A stretch of 64,000 bases of DNA from assembly GCA_016712465.1 (NCBI GenBank), contig JADJQZ010000001.1:3348001-3412000 (forward strand). Reading direction: 5' to 3'. This document shows positions 8,283 through 17,986 of the stretch, piece after piece. Position numbers and translations under genes: made by a program. Position 1 is the stretch's first letter. Each line of letters starts with the position of its first letter. Source of the DNA: Candidatus Obscuribacter sp. GTDB taxonomy: Bacteria; Cyanobacteriota; Vampirovibrionia; Obscuribacterales; Obscuribacteraceae. The notes beneath the pieces are model-generated. The model made no database searches and was not told where the DNA came from. It saw only the letters and a list, made by a program, of their open reading frames with translations.

Positions 8283-10741
8283 GCGCCAAGATTGGAAAGG
8301 AACCATTGCTGACAGCTAAAGGGCTCTCCTTCATGAGCGGAGATGCGAGCGTAAGTGCCGTCAGGGCGCATTTCGCGGGCCTTGGCCGTATCGACCAGGT
8401 AAGTCTTCAAAACTGCATCACGCAAAAAGCGAGCCAGCCTCTCGTCTTGCACCGGGAAGATAACCTCGACCCGTCTGTTCAAATTACGTGGCATCATATC
8501 GGCACTGCCGCAGAAAATTTCTTCCTGACCGCCGTTTCTAAAGTAGTAGATGCGACTGTGCTCAAGAAAGCGACCAACAACCGAAACCACGCGAATGTTG
8601 TCGGAAACGCCTGGAATGCCGGGGCGCAAGCAACAGATGCCGCGCACCATCAGATCAACCTTCACTCCGGCCTGGGAGGCTTCGTATAGAAGTTGAATGA
8701 TGCGGTCGTCCACAAGGGCGTTCATTTTGAAAATGATGCGTCCCTTCTCACCATTTTTGGCCTGCTCGATTTCGCGACGAATGAGAAATTCAAAACGCTC
8801 GCGCATATTGATTGGAGCAACCAGAAGCCGCTTATAATCGCGTTTGGCAGAGTAACCGGTGAGGTAGTTGAAGAGGTCGGTAACGTCTGCCCCGACACTC
8901 TCATCACAGGTCAAGAGACCGACATCGGTATAAAGATGAGCGGTGACGGGGTTATAGTTACCGGTACCCAGGTGCACGTAACGCCTGATGGCATCGCCTT
9001 CTTTGCGCACCACAAGAGCCAGTTTGGAGTGAATCTTCAGACCCAGCAAACCATAAACCACATGCACGCCCTGACTTTCCAGAGCCTTGGCCCATTCAAT
9101 ATTGCTTTCTTCATCGAAGCGCGCCTTCAGTTCTACAAGAACCGCGACTTGCTTACCGTTCTCCTGAGCTTTGAGCAGCGCCTCAACCACCGGCGAATTT
9201 CTACCCACCCGGTAGAGAGTAGCCTTGATGGCTAAGACATTAGGGTCTCGGGCCGCTATGTTGAGGAAGTTCACCACCGGCTGAAAGGAATCATAGGGAT
9301 GGTGCAAAAGAACGTCGCGCTTACTGATGGCGGCAAAAAAGTCTTCGTCTTTATCGAGCAGTTCCGGATCGAGAGGCGGCGGAACGCTGGGAGTAAAGGT
9401 GGGAAACTTGAGATCGTAACGATCGATATTAGCCACATACTTGAGGGAACTGAGTGAGATACGACCTTCTACCAGGTACACATCGTAGGGCTCAATCTGC
9501 AGATTGCTCATGAGAATTTCGAGTATGTGAGCAGGCATAGCGTGGTGCACCGAGAGTTTAACCACGTCACCGAAACGCCTTTGCTTGACGCCTTCCTCGG
9601 TGGTCTCCAACAAGTCGCCGGCTTCCCACTCTTGTATTTCTACTTCCGCATCCCTGGTGACATGGAAAGGATAGGCCTCCACCACGGACATACCAGGGAA
9701 GAGTTCAGGCAGATTGGCGCGAATCAGATCATCCAGCCACACATAAGTATTGGGACAGCAGGAGATCAAAGTAGAGCGTTGACCGGGCGGCTCCACCTTG
9801 CCGATGGGCACCAGTTGGGGCAGGCTATCGGGAATTTTGAGACGGGCAAAGCGTTCTTCACCGTTATGATCACGAATGAGAACAGCCAGGTTGAGAGAAA
9901 GATTGGAGATATGCGGGAAAGGATGCCCGGGATCGAAGGCAAGGGGTGTCAGAACCGGGAAAATCTTCTTGAGGAAGTATTCCCTGGCCAATTCCTTCTC
10001 TTCACTGAGAAGATCATCCACATGGCAGAGCTGAATTCCCGACTCCTTCAAGGAAGGAATTAGCCTTTCAGTCAAACACTCATGGGCGCTGGCAAGCAAC
10101 CTTGTTACTTCGGAGCTGACTGCATCCAGTTGTTCGGAGGGAGTGAGGCCATCGGGACCGGTGCTGAAAACGCCTGATTCGATCTGGCGCTTCAAACCGG
10201 CCACCCGCACCATGAAAAACTCGTCTAAGTTGGAACCGACGATGGAGAGGAAACGAAACCGCTCCAGGAGCGGATTCCTGTCATCCATGGCTTCTTCCAG
10301 CACGCGCCACTGAAACGCGAGCAAGCTCAGTTCGCGGTTGATGTAATAGCGGCTGTCGTTCAAGGGCGCTATATCTACAACGGAAGGAGCATTGAGAGTG
10401 AGATGAGGCGGCACCGAGGAGGGAGCACTGCTTGGATTACTGGGCAGATGCATACCCGGTGGCAGGGTGTTTTGAGGAGAGGTAGAGATACCGGCATTAA
10501 CGGCTGACGCTAGAGCCTGGCCGAGCTGGTCTATGGTTTCCACCGACTCGTTCACCGGCACATAGCCGCCCTCTAATTGTGACTGTCGCTCGCCCGGGTC
10601 GCCGTTGTTAACAACGGGAGAGTCGGCATGGCCCTCGCTATGAACGTCACCTTCGTGATGAGAGGCTACAAGAGACTCAAGAGATTCTGAGCGCTTGATT
10701 TCAGTCGTTTTGCGACTGTTGGATGGATCTGGTGTTTGCAT
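8264..10741 (-). CDS. ppk1: polyphosphate kinase 1
   Basis: Reversibly makes polyphosphate from ATP. At 825 residues it is longer than usual (about 690) because of a polar, Ser/Pro-rich N-terminal extension of about 125 residues. The core starts with YYINRELSLLAFQWRVLEEA and SNLDEFFMVRVAG. The phosphorylated His571 is in GLKIHSKLALVV and the second His728 in FLEHSRIYYF; their spacing of 157 residues equals that of E. coli PPK (His435/His592). VHLGTGNYNP and GICCLRPG are also present. It lies 70 bases downstream of the amidohydrolase gene on the same strand and could be cotranscribed. The extension is low-complexity and may be regulatory or dispensable. Confidence 0.95.
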   Translation of the reverse strand: MQTPDPSNSRKTTEIKRSESLESLVASHHEGDVHSEGHADSPVVNNGDPGERQSQLEGGYVPVNESVETIDQLGQALASAVNAGISTSPQNTLPPGMHLPSNPSSAPSSVPPHLTLNAPSVVDIAPLNDSRYYINRELSLLAFQWRVLEEAMDDRNPLLERFRFLSIVGSNLDEFFMVRVAGLKRQIESGVFSTGPDGLTPSEQLDAVSSEVTRLLASAHECLTERLIPSLKESGIQLCHVDDLLSEEKELAREYFLKKIFPVLTPLAFDPGHPFPHISNLSLNLAVLIRDHNGEERFARLKIPDSLPQLVPIGKVEPPGQRSTLISCCPNTYVWLDDLIRANLPELFPGMSVVEAYPFHVTRDAEVEIQEWEAGDLLETTEEGVKQRRFGDVVKLSVHHAMPAHILEILMSNLQIEPYDVYLVEGRISLSSLKYVANIDRYDLKFPTFTPSVPPPLDPELLDKDEDFFAAISKRDVLLHHPYDSFQPVVNFLNIAARDPNVLAIKATLYRVGRNSPVVEALLKAQENGKQVAVLVELKARFDEESNIEWAKALESQGVHVVYGLLGLKIHSKLALVVRKEGDAIRRYVHLGTGNYNPVTAHLYTDVGLLTCDESVGADVTDLFNYLTGYSAKRDYKRLLVAPINMRERFEFLIRREIEQAKNGEKGRIIFKMNALVDDRIIQLLYEASQAGVKVDLMVRGICCLRPGIPGVSDNIRVVSVVGRFLEHSRIYYFRNGGQEEIFCGSADMMPRNLNRRVEVIFPVQDERLARFLRDAVLKTYLVDTAKAREMRPDGTYARISAHEGEPFSCQQWFLSNLGASKVRY

Positions 10742-10811
10742 AGATTAAATTATAAGGCATACAAAGCATATAAAGAATGCAAGCACCTCCCCTTGCCAAC
10801 CGCAAAAGACC

Positions 10812-11960
10812 TCAGGTCTCCGGCAAGGGCGGCAGATCAAGGTTATACAGTCGCAAAGCATTGTCATAAAAAATACTTCGTTCGACCTTCTCAATCGCCT
10901 CCGAGGAGATCGGCAAGCCGTCCTCCTTACAACAGCGGTACAGGGAAGCCAGCGCTTGCCGGGTGGACCCGGCCGCCCACCAGAAACTCTCCGGTTGACT
11001 GTGACCATCGGTGCCGGTCAACATCTTTCGATAGGGGGCAAGGGCGAGAGCTTCCTGAAAAATAGAGGAAAAGCTTGGCGCAGAAAGAAAATTTACCAGG
11101 GACAGATCAAAATAGACTTTCTCATAAATAGATGAAAGGTAGGCGGCCTCTTTGTGGAAGGGATAGCAGTGCAGTAAGACAAACGCCGGCAAGGGCTCTC
11201 CATTGATATTATTCCGTCGAAAGAGGGACTGGGCCTGCAAGGGATTGGCATCCTGCAGGAGCGCGTCGTCGTCGCCAAGGCCGGAGTGTACCTGCACCGG
11301 CAAACCTCTACGGGAGGCTAGACGGAAGGCCAGGGCAAGCAGTCTCAAATAATAACCGCGCCCTTCTATGCGCCCGGAATTGAGAACCGTGCGGCGACAC
11401 TCCTGAAAGGACTCATCCTCATCTACTTCCGTCTCCGGCTGAGAGTTCTCTTCAGTCAACTGCGAGAGCAAGGAAAGCCCGCCTCGATAAGCACAGATAG
11501 TTTTTAAGGCAACACAACCGCTCTCAGCAAGATGACGCTCAAGGGCAGACTCAAGGGTGCCAGGTTGATCATATTGCCGCAACAGCTCTTCAAAGAGAGA
11601 CTCCAACCTCAATATACCGAACACCTTCACCCCGGCCGCTAAAGCAAAATCATCGAGCGACAGCAAGTCATGACCAAAGCCATAATCAAGAAGCACGGCT
11701 TTGATACAGACATCGGCGAAGAGTCGAGAAACCGAGGCCAGACCAAGTTGCTGCCTGTAAGCAAGATAGGCGGAGAGGTTGTCCACACCAGCGTGCTGCA
11801 GCAAGGCTTTCTCAAAGAGCATACCGTTGAGACTGTGTCTCATTTCAGATCTAAACTGCAGGTGCTGGGATTCACTTAAGAAGGAAAAGAAATCAGCTTC
11901 ACCGGCAGCCAGAAAGTTGGAAGCCAGACTGTGGGCATGGTTGTCTATGATGGGCAGCAA
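10812..11960 (-). CDS. amidohydrolase (Amidohydro_2 family), FluG/NodGS-type N-terminal half
   Basis: A 382-residue TIM-barrel metal hydrolase. It opens with the HxH motif (IDNHAHSLAS), has Lys in SGCVALKTICAYRGG, His in LPVQVHSGLGDDD and LLHCYPFH, and Asp in LTGTDGHSQPESFW. It starts two bases after the glutamine-synthetase-like gene. In fungal FluG and plant NodGS the same two domains, amidohydrolase and GSI-like, form one polypeptide, so here they look like the split bacterial version acting in one pathway. The substrate is unknown; an amide or gamma-glutamyl compound made or cleaved by the GS-like partner is a reasonable inference. Confidence 0.85.
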   Translation of the reverse strand: MLPIIDNHAHSLASNFLAAGEADFFSFLSESQHLQFRSEMRHSLNGMLFEKALLQHAGVDNLSAYLAYRQQLGLASVSRLFADVCIKAVLLDYGFGHDLLSLDDFALAAGVKVFGILRLESLFEELLRQYDQPGTLESALERHLAESGCVALKTICAYRGGLSLLSQLTEENSQPETEVDEDESFQECRRTVLNSGRIEGRGYYLRLLALAFRLASRRGLPVQVHSGLGDDDALLQDANPLQAQSLFRRNNINGEPLPAFVLLHCYPFHKEAAYLSSIYEKVYFDLSLVNFLSAPSFSSIFQEALALAPYRKMLTGTDGHSQPESFWWAAGSTRQALASLYRCCKEDGLPISSEAIEKVERSIFYDNALRLYNLDLPPLPET

Positions 11961-11962
11961 CT

Positions 11963-13345
11963 TTAGTACCGCTGACGGTGCTGGGAATAAGCGAAGGGTG
12001 GATCGTCTTGCATGGCCGCCACTTCCGAAGTCTTGACGATGATATAAGTATTGACCAGTTCAGCGCCCAGGCTCTTCATCAGGAATAGATCCGCCTCCAA
12101 CTCGGTAAGGGCATCGTTCAGACTACGTGGCAGAGGCTCCAGACCCGAGAGGGCACAAAGGTCGAAGTCGGCTTCCATCTCAGCGGGATCAACCGCTACC
12201 GGCGCAGGCGGACTGAGCTTACGATGGATACCGTCGAGGCCGCAGGCCAGCACCGCCCCCAGTGCCAGGTAAGGATTTATGGTGCTATCCACACACTTTA
12301 GTTCGATATTGGTGCTGCTTTCCCGCCGCCCCCGATAAACCGAGGGCACCCGAATGGCGGCTTCCCGATTTTCAAAACCCCAGGCTGTGAAAGCTGAGCT
12401 CCAGTGACTGGGTTTGAGCCGCTGGTAAGAATTGACGGAAGGGCAGGTGAGAGCGCAAAGAGCCTTTAAATGCTGATGCACTCCCGCTATGAACGAGAGA
12501 GCCAATTGACTGAGACCCATGTCGCCATCGGGCGAAGACATGGCATCACCATAGAACAGGTTCTCTTTACCATCCGCTGTCCAGAGAGACAGGTGTAAAT
12601 GGGCACCGTTACCGGGCTCGCTTGCGCTCCGTTTTGGTGCAAAGGTAACGCTGAGCCCCTGCGCCTGAGCCAGCGCTCTTACGGTTTCCTTCAAAAGCAA
12701 ATATTGATCACAGGCAAGCATGGGCTGGGCTGGTGAGATACTGAGTTCATGCTGACCGGCACCCAGTTCGGGATAGTATTGCTCCAGTTCTATCCCTTGA
12801 GCTTTCAGAGCCTTCACCACCGCAGTGATGAAGTGATCGGCGGCATGCATACTTTCGCTGGAGAAACAAAGCCCCCTGTCGATGGGGCGAAATTCGCCGT
12901 CACTCTCCCGTCCCAGGATAAACTCCGGCTCGTAAGCAGCCAGCACTCTGAAGCCCAGCTTCTCCGCCTCTTCTACCTGTCTGCGCAGGAAGGCACGGGG
13001 GCAGTGAGACCAGGGACGCCCATCCAGTTCTTCCATACGGCAAAAAACTGAAGCCGAAGCCTCGGCATAGGGCAGAATAGTGAAAGTTTCCGGCTCCGGC
13101 ACCATTCTTACTTCGCCTACTGCACCAAGTCCGGTGTCAGTCTGCAATTGGTCGAGCATATTCATGGCCATGGTGCCTTTCACAAGACCGATACCGCTTT
13201 CAAAGCGCGGCAGGGCGGAAGAAAGGCTGGATACCTTGCCTCGCAGGTTGCCGCAGGCATCGGCAATGAAAAAACGAACCAGCTCAACACCATTATCGGC
13301 AGCTTTTTGTAGCAGCCCCGGCAGATCTGTATCGGCTTCGTTCAT
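11963..13345 (-). CDS. glutamine synthetase family protein (GSI-like, PuuA/FluG-type)
   Basis: A 460-residue ATP-dependent ligase of the GS fold. Metal and substrate motifs are kept: YEPEFIL, ELGAGQHELSIS, GNGAHLHLSLW, SVNSYQRLKP, ENREAAIRVPSVY and NIELKCVDSTINPYLALGAV. The start at 13345 is chosen because AGGAAGGAAG lies just before that ATG; the frame is open 40 codons further up but would run into the preceding gene. The N-terminus is of the gamma-glutamyl-amine ligase type rather than housekeeping GlnA, and the adenylylation site is not evident. Its amidohydrolase partner follows two bases later. The amine substrate cannot be told from the sequence. Confidence 0.88.
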   Translation of the reverse strand: MNEADTDLPGLLQKAADNGVELVRFFIADACGNLRGKVSSLSSALPRFESGIGLVKGTMAMNMLDQLQTDTGLGAVGEVRMVPEPETFTILPYAEASASVFCRMEELDGRPWSHCPRAFLRRQVEEAEKLGFRVLAAYEPEFILGRESDGEFRPIDRGLCFSSESMHAADHFITAVVKALKAQGIELEQYYPELGAGQHELSISPAQPMLACDQYLLLKETVRALAQAQGLSVTFAPKRSASEPGNGAHLHLSLWTADGKENLFYGDAMSSPDGDMGLSQLALSFIAGVHQHLKALCALTCPSVNSYQRLKPSHWSSAFTAWGFENREAAIRVPSVYRGRRESSTNIELKCVDSTINPYLALGAVLACGLDGIHRKLSPPAPVAVDPAEMEADFDLCALSGLEPLPRSLNDALTELEADLFLMKSLGAELVNTYIIVKTSEVAAMQDDPPFAYSQHRQRY

Positions 13346-13373
13346 CTCTTCCTTCCTCGGTCGGTACGCCAGG

Positions 13374-16300
13374 CTAAGCGCGTGGTCCCTTGCTCCGTCC
13401 GCCTCTGACGGCACTCTCGGCGGCAGTTGGACCTTCCTTACCGCGCCCCTTATTGGCAGCAACACGGGCAGAGCGCTCAGGGCTCAGATCTTTACTGGAA
13501 ATTTTCGAGGATCTGGCCAGACCGCGCACAATCTTGGCCCGCTCCTTCAACTCGCTCATACCTTCTTTGTTGCCGAAGTGCACGGCGTCATAGACCTCGA
13601 AGAAGTCTCCCAGAGCAGCCGGCAAGTCTTGGGGCATGGCCAGCCCCTGCTTCACCCTTTCACTGACGGTATCGGCCACTCTGGCCACGAATTGCTTCTG
13701 GCTTTCCGTAGGTGCCCGCTCTATTTGCAGTCGCTTCAGATCTTTGAGCAGGGCCAGATAAACCGGCCATTCCGGTCCACGATAACGATTCTCTTCCTGG
13801 CGCTTCTTGAGGTAGCGGCGCAGGAGGATGATACCGTACACGATACCGGCGATGAGGAAAATACAGGAAACAGCGAGAGTGACTATGGCAAAAATCTTCT
13901 TGGGTGTGAGACCTTCACCTTCGTTAAGACCAAGCTGCTCCTCCAGAGCCTTGACCAGAGCAGTGAAGTTATAGCCCTCGTCGCGCTTTTGCTCGGGGAA
14001 GACGCCGTCGGGAGTGGAATCAAAAGCTACCCAACCATATTCAGGTATGAAGACTTCGGTCCAGGTAAAAGTATCGGAGCCGTGTACTTCATAGGTGCCG
14101 TTCAATTTGTTGAATGTCCCGGGCTGGAAGCCCACTACAACACGACTGGGCAGACCCTGCTGTCGACAGAGCACGCAGAAGGCGGTAGCAAATCGTCTGC
14201 TGTCACCATACTTGCGGGCAAAGAGGAAGTCCGACACCTTGTCCACGGGAGCTTCTTCAGTGGATTCGCTTGAACCGGTTTGCGCTTCCGTAGCACCTGC
14301 TTCCGTGGCACCCGTTTCAGTAACCGGAGCATCAGTCTTACCCTCTTGCGGCCGGCTCTTGGATGCCACAAAATCTTCATTGGAAAGAGTGGAATTGCTG
14401 CGCACCGCCATGCAAAGCTTCTGAGCCTGCACAAACCAGTTGCCGGTCCCCCCGATGGCCTGATCGCCAAACTCTTTCACAGCCGGATCAATATTTTCCG
14501 GCAACTGCAGATAATTAGCCAGCTTCTCTCTCAGACTTCCTTCTTCTTCGGCGGTAATGGGAGCAGCTTCGCGCATGGCGTTCAGATCGTTGACCGGCCA
14601 GCAGGAAGTCATCTTATAGGTGCTGCCCTTCTTCAATTTCTCCGGGAAGGAAATGCGACCGTAATCGTCAACGATGGCAGTGCTGCCGCCGTACCCTAAA
14701 GACTGCGGGATCCAGCAAGAGGGCACTTCCTCGCCAATATCAATGAGCATTTCATATGACTGGGTCAAGTCTACATAGGGCAATTTGCGAGGCACGCGGA
14801 AGGCCTGGGCTTGACGCAGATCGTAGACGGATTTTTCAGATTTGGAGATCAGATAGTGCACACTTTCGTTGGCACCAAAGCCGATGTCGGTGGCTGCATC
14901 CTTGAAAAACTTCTCGGAAGCCAGTTCTATGTCAGCTTCCTCCTCGGCGGTAAGTTCTTTGAGTGGCTTGCCGTTGGCATCCAATTCTACATTTGTACGC
15001 AATTTAGGCTTATCATTGGGACCGCCATCACTTTTCACCTCAACGATCTTAGAGTTGATGTTGTCTTTGCTGCGCTGCCATTTTTCCCCATCGAAATAAT
15101 CAAAAGCGGTCATGCGGGGGAAAAAGAGGCGTGTACTGGTGACACGGAAGAGCAGCAGCTGGGCCAGTTGATCGTTATGCACCCTGTCTACATTGAGGTC
15201 CTTGGGGAAGAGTTCGTCGAAGTTTTCAGATAACAGACGAGCCGCTTCCGCTGAAGAAAGGGGTTTCAATGGTTTGAGTGATTTGGGCTTGCCGCTGCGA
15301 CCCTGACCGCCGGCGCCGCCTTTCGCTTTGAGTTTTTCGTTGGCTTTCTTGGCATCCGCCCTTGCCTGTTCTTCCAGTTTCTTGGGATCTAGCTTGGCAG
15401 CTGCTTTGGCAGCATCCTTTTTAGCAGCGGCTTCCGCCTTTTCCTTTTCTTTTTTGGTAGCTTCAGGCTTAGTCTTAGGATCAGACTTAGGCGATTTAGC
15501 AGCGTCTTTAGCCGGATCTTTCTTGGGAGGCGCAGGCGGCTTCTTCTTAGCAGCCTTCTCAGCTTCCTTAGCTTTGGCTTCCGGACTGACGGCCTGTGGT
15601 TTCTTGTCCTTTGACTTGTCGCCCTTCTTATCGGCCGGCAGCTCCTTGGGCGGCAGCGCAACCTTCTTCATCTGATCCGGGTTGTAGGGATTTTTCTTGA
15701 CCTCGTTCTTCTTGGAAAAATCAGGAAAGAGGCGCATCAAACCATTCAGGTTCAGACTCTTGAAACTGGAAACAATGACATCGATGAAGTTATCGGAGCG
15801 AGGCACTGCCATAAAGACAATCAAAGCCAAAAGTGGCAGAAGGGCCATGGTCATATTAGTGGAACCGGAAGGACGGCGCTTCTTCTCAGTACCTGTGGTG
15901 AGAATGACCGGTGCCACGAGCATGGGCTTGGTCAGCCAGTTATGTTGAGTGCGGGACATACAATCAAAGTAGAGCATGGCGCTGCCCAGGCAAATGTAGG
16001 CAAACACCACACCGCCGAAGTAAATACCTCGCACAATGGGCGAAAGAGCACAAAGAATGATGGCTCCCAGCAAAGCTGAAAGGTTAATGTCGGAGCGACT
16101 CTTCAAGTCAAAGGTATGCAGGGCAAAAATACCGGCCACAAAGTGCACCACCGGCCCCCAGAAATCAGCAGCAGCGTTGATTGGATGAAGAAACTCGTTG
16201 AGGGCATTGGCCCCCACGGCCAGCACACCCACCAGCACCACCCACTGCATCCAACCTTGCTTTTCATAGCGGTGCTGATATGCCACCATGGAACCAATCA

Positions 16301-16445
16301 AGGCCAGGGCCACCAGCAAAATTCCCACACCCCAACTGGTATGAATAAAAAACAGGCTGCTGCCGATGCAGATCATGGTCATACTGAAGACTATCAGTCT
16401 CAGTGGAATGGAATCTTCCGGTGCTTCCAGGTCCCTAGTGCTCAT
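13374..16445 (-). CDS. TgpA-like transglutaminase-fold membrane protein, catalytic Cys and His missing
   Basis: A 1023-residue protein with several N-terminal membrane helices (about residues 15-190), a long Lys/Ala/Pro-rich linker (about 265-400), a transglutaminase-like domain and a C-terminal helix with a DUF4129-like tail. The conserved core is recognisable (RRFATAFCVLCRQQGLPSRV, then TFTWTEVFIPEYGWVAFDST). However the nucleophile position of the usual G-[FYD]-C motif is Ser749 (GDSRRFA) and the His of DAHAW is Phe793 (DTFTW); only Asp809 remains. It should therefore not work as a classical cysteine transglutaminase or protease. It overlaps the DUF58 gene by four bases in the moxR-DUF58-tgpA order, typical of this widespread cluster. 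Confidence 0.88.
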   Translation of the reverse strand: MSTRDLEAPEDSIPLRLIVFSMTMICIGSSLFFIHTSWGVGILLVALALIGSMVAYQHRYEKQGWMQWVVLVGVLAVGANALNEFLHPINAAADFWGPVVHFVAGIFALHTFDLKSRSDINLSALLGAIILCALSPIVRGIYFGGVVFAYICLGSAMLYFDCMSRTQHNWLTKPMLVAPVILTTGTEKKRRPSGSTNMTMALLPLLALIVFMAVPRSDNFIDVIVSSFKSLNLNGLMRLFPDFSKKNEVKKNPYNPDQMKKVALPPKELPADKKGDKSKDKKPQAVSPEAKAKEAEKAAKKKPPAPPKKDPAKDAAKSPKSDPKTKPEATKKEKEKAEAAAKKDAAKAAAKLDPKKLEEQARADAKKANEKLKAKGGAGGQGRSGKPKSLKPLKPLSSAEAARLLSENFDELFPKDLNVDRVHNDQLAQLLLFRVTSTRLFFPRMTAFDYFDGEKWQRSKDNINSKIVEVKSDGGPNDKPKLRTNVELDANGKPLKELTAEEEADIELASEKFFKDAATDIGFGANESVHYLISKSEKSVYDLRQAQAFRVPRKLPYVDLTQSYEMLIDIGEEVPSCWIPQSLGYGGSTAIVDDYGRISFPEKLKKGSTYKMTSCWPVNDLNAMREAAPITAEEEGSLREKLANYLQLPENIDPAVKEFGDQAIGGTGNWFVQAQKLCMAVRSNSTLSNEDFVASKSRPQEGKTDAPVTETGATEAGATEAQTGSSESTEEAPVDKVSDFLFARKYGDSRRFATAFCVLCRQQGLPSRVVVGFQPGTFNKLNGTYEVHGSDTFTWTEVFIPEYGWVAFDSTPDGVFPEQKRDEGYNFTALVKALEEQLGLNEGEGLTPKKIFAIVTLAVSCIFLIAGIVYGIILLRRYLKKRQEENRYRGPEWPVYLALLKDLKRLQIERAPTESQKQFVARVADTVSERVKQGLAMPQDLPAALGDFFEVYDAVHFGNKEGMSELKERAKIVRGLARSSKISSKDLSPERSARVAANKGRGKEGPTAAESAVRGGRSKGPRA

Positions 16446-17986
16446 AGACTCTCAAAGTCTCCTTCCCACTCCAGTCTGGCCACGGCCATACCGGTGGTCG
16501 GTCCCAATTCCGCCGTCTTATTTTTCTTGACGGCCGCCCCACGCGCGCTCTTGAAGTCTACTGACTTGTCGACTTTTACTTCCTCTACTTCTTCCTCTTC
16601 CGCCCAGTTGGGCGGCACCTCGATGATGTCCACAGGACAGCAGACGACATCGCCCTTGCCGGGAGAATATTTGACTATCTTGTCGCCGGAGGGCACCACG
16701 GTGAGGATAGGGCGATCACAGACATGGGACCATGCTTCCCGGTAGTCTATTTCATCTTCTACTTCGTCGAAGCTCATGCGATTGGCAGCGACTTTAGTAA
16801 TCGGTTCTACCCGAGCCAGGGTCTCGGCTACAAGTCCAAGACCGGGAGGCATCTGCGGCAGGTCGAAAAGGAGAGACTGCACATCTCCCGATTCCAGGGG
16901 CGGGTTAAGGAGAAGTCTGGGCATGTGCCCGATATTGTGACCAAGATGCACCAGAGAATTGATAAGGCTCACCGTCAACTCAAACTGATCTTCATTGCGG
17001 TAATTGGCTCTCAAGTTCAACATGACATCAAAAACAGGCAGGGTTTCCGAATCGAATTCGCGCACCAGAAAGCGGCCGAGGCGGGCGCTCGAAGCCCAGT
17101 GTATGTGACGTAAACTGTCGCCGCTTCTATATTCACGCACACTGCGGAAACTCGATGACTGATGCACAATCACCGAACTGGAGGTAGCCTGGCCCATGGG
17201 AGAAGTGATACCACTCAAGCGATAGAGGAAATTACCCGATATGGCATGCACAGGCGGAAAGACGGTAATGGTGGCACCGGTTTCCTGATTTTCGCCACGC
17301 AAGGAGATGGTACGGGACCACCAGGCAATACCGAAGGGGAAGCAAGTGGATAAGGTGAGAGACTCCAGAAAGTAGATACCGCGCCTCAGTTCTGGAGTAG
17401 GAAAGGAGAACCAATCCTCGGATTTGAGCACTTCCACAAAACAAGGTTCGGGATTGAGGGTAACGGTGGAGGGCTTACCGTCGGTACCTCGTTTGACCAT
17501 GGTCAAAGTCATGCGTAGCGCGCGCGTGGGCACAAGCACTGAAAGGGGTCCGAAGGGAAAGCTTCTTACCAGATGCACCTTGAGCGTGGCCGCTTCGTTG
17601 GAACCCATTTCCTGAGGCAAGGAATAATCAGCCTTTATACCGCTCAAGGAAACGAAGGGAACGATTACCCCAAGAACCACAGCAACGAGAAAGGCCGCCG
17701 AGAGCAAATAAATCCATTCACTGGCCACAAATGCAGCGAAGAGGTAAAGCAAAAACGACAGAACCAGCAAGCCGACCTGCCGTCCCTCAAAGAACATGGT
17801 GAAGCCCTTGCCCAGGGGAATCTTCAGGTACTTGCCACCGGTGGAAAAAGGTCTCTCCACCTCACTGGTGGCCGTGTGTGGACGCTCGCGGCGAGGTTCT
17901 TTACCAGCCGCTTTCTTCCCTTTACCATCCTTGAAATCAGGCTGGGACGGAGATGGTCTCGACGACTTTTTCGATGAGTTCACCAT
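16442..17986 (-). CDS. DUF58 domain protein
   Basis: A 514-residue protein: a basic, low-complexity N-terminus (about 1-60), two adjacent membrane helices (about 70-115), then a DUF58 region whose signature SVREYRSGDSLRHIHWASSA lies near residue 290, followed by GRFLVREFD and a von Willebrand A-like segment. DUF58 proteins partner MoxR ATPases; the upstream moxR gene overlaps this one by 50 bases and the transglutaminase-like gene overlaps its end by four. The start is not certain, since the first 17 codons overlap moxR. The complex presumably acts at the cytoplasmic membrane on cell-envelope targets; the substrate is not known. Confidence 0.85.
   Translation of the reverse strand: MVNSSKKSSRPSPSQPDFKDGKGKKAAGKEPRRERPHTATSEVERPFSTGGKYLKIPLGKGFTMFFEGRQVGLLVLSFLLYLFAAFVASEWIYLLSAAFLVAVVLGVIVPFVSLSGIKADYSLPQEMGSNEAATLKVHLVRSFPFGPLSVLVPTRALRMTLTMVKRGTDGKPSTVTLNPEPCFVEVLKSEDWFSFPTPELRRGIYFLESLTLSTCFPFGIAWWSRTISLRGENQETGATITVFPPVHAISGNFLYRLSGITSPMGQATSSSVIVHQSSSFRSVREYRSGDSLRHIHWASSARLGRFLVREFDSETLPVFDVMLNLRANYRNEDQFELTVSLINSLVHLGHNIGHMPRLLLNPPLESGDVQSLLFDLPQMPPGLGLVAETLARVEPITKVAANRMSFDEVEDEIDYREAWSHVCDRPILTVVPSGDKIVKYSPGKGDVVCCPVDIIEVPPNWAEEEEVEEVKVDKSVDFKSARGAAVKKNKTAELGPTTGMAVARLEWEGDFESL

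Noticed and set aside
15328..15675. Ala/Ser/Leu-rich 115-codon frame opposite the transglutaminase linker
   Set aside because: Antisense image of the Lys/Ala-rich linker; low complexity only.
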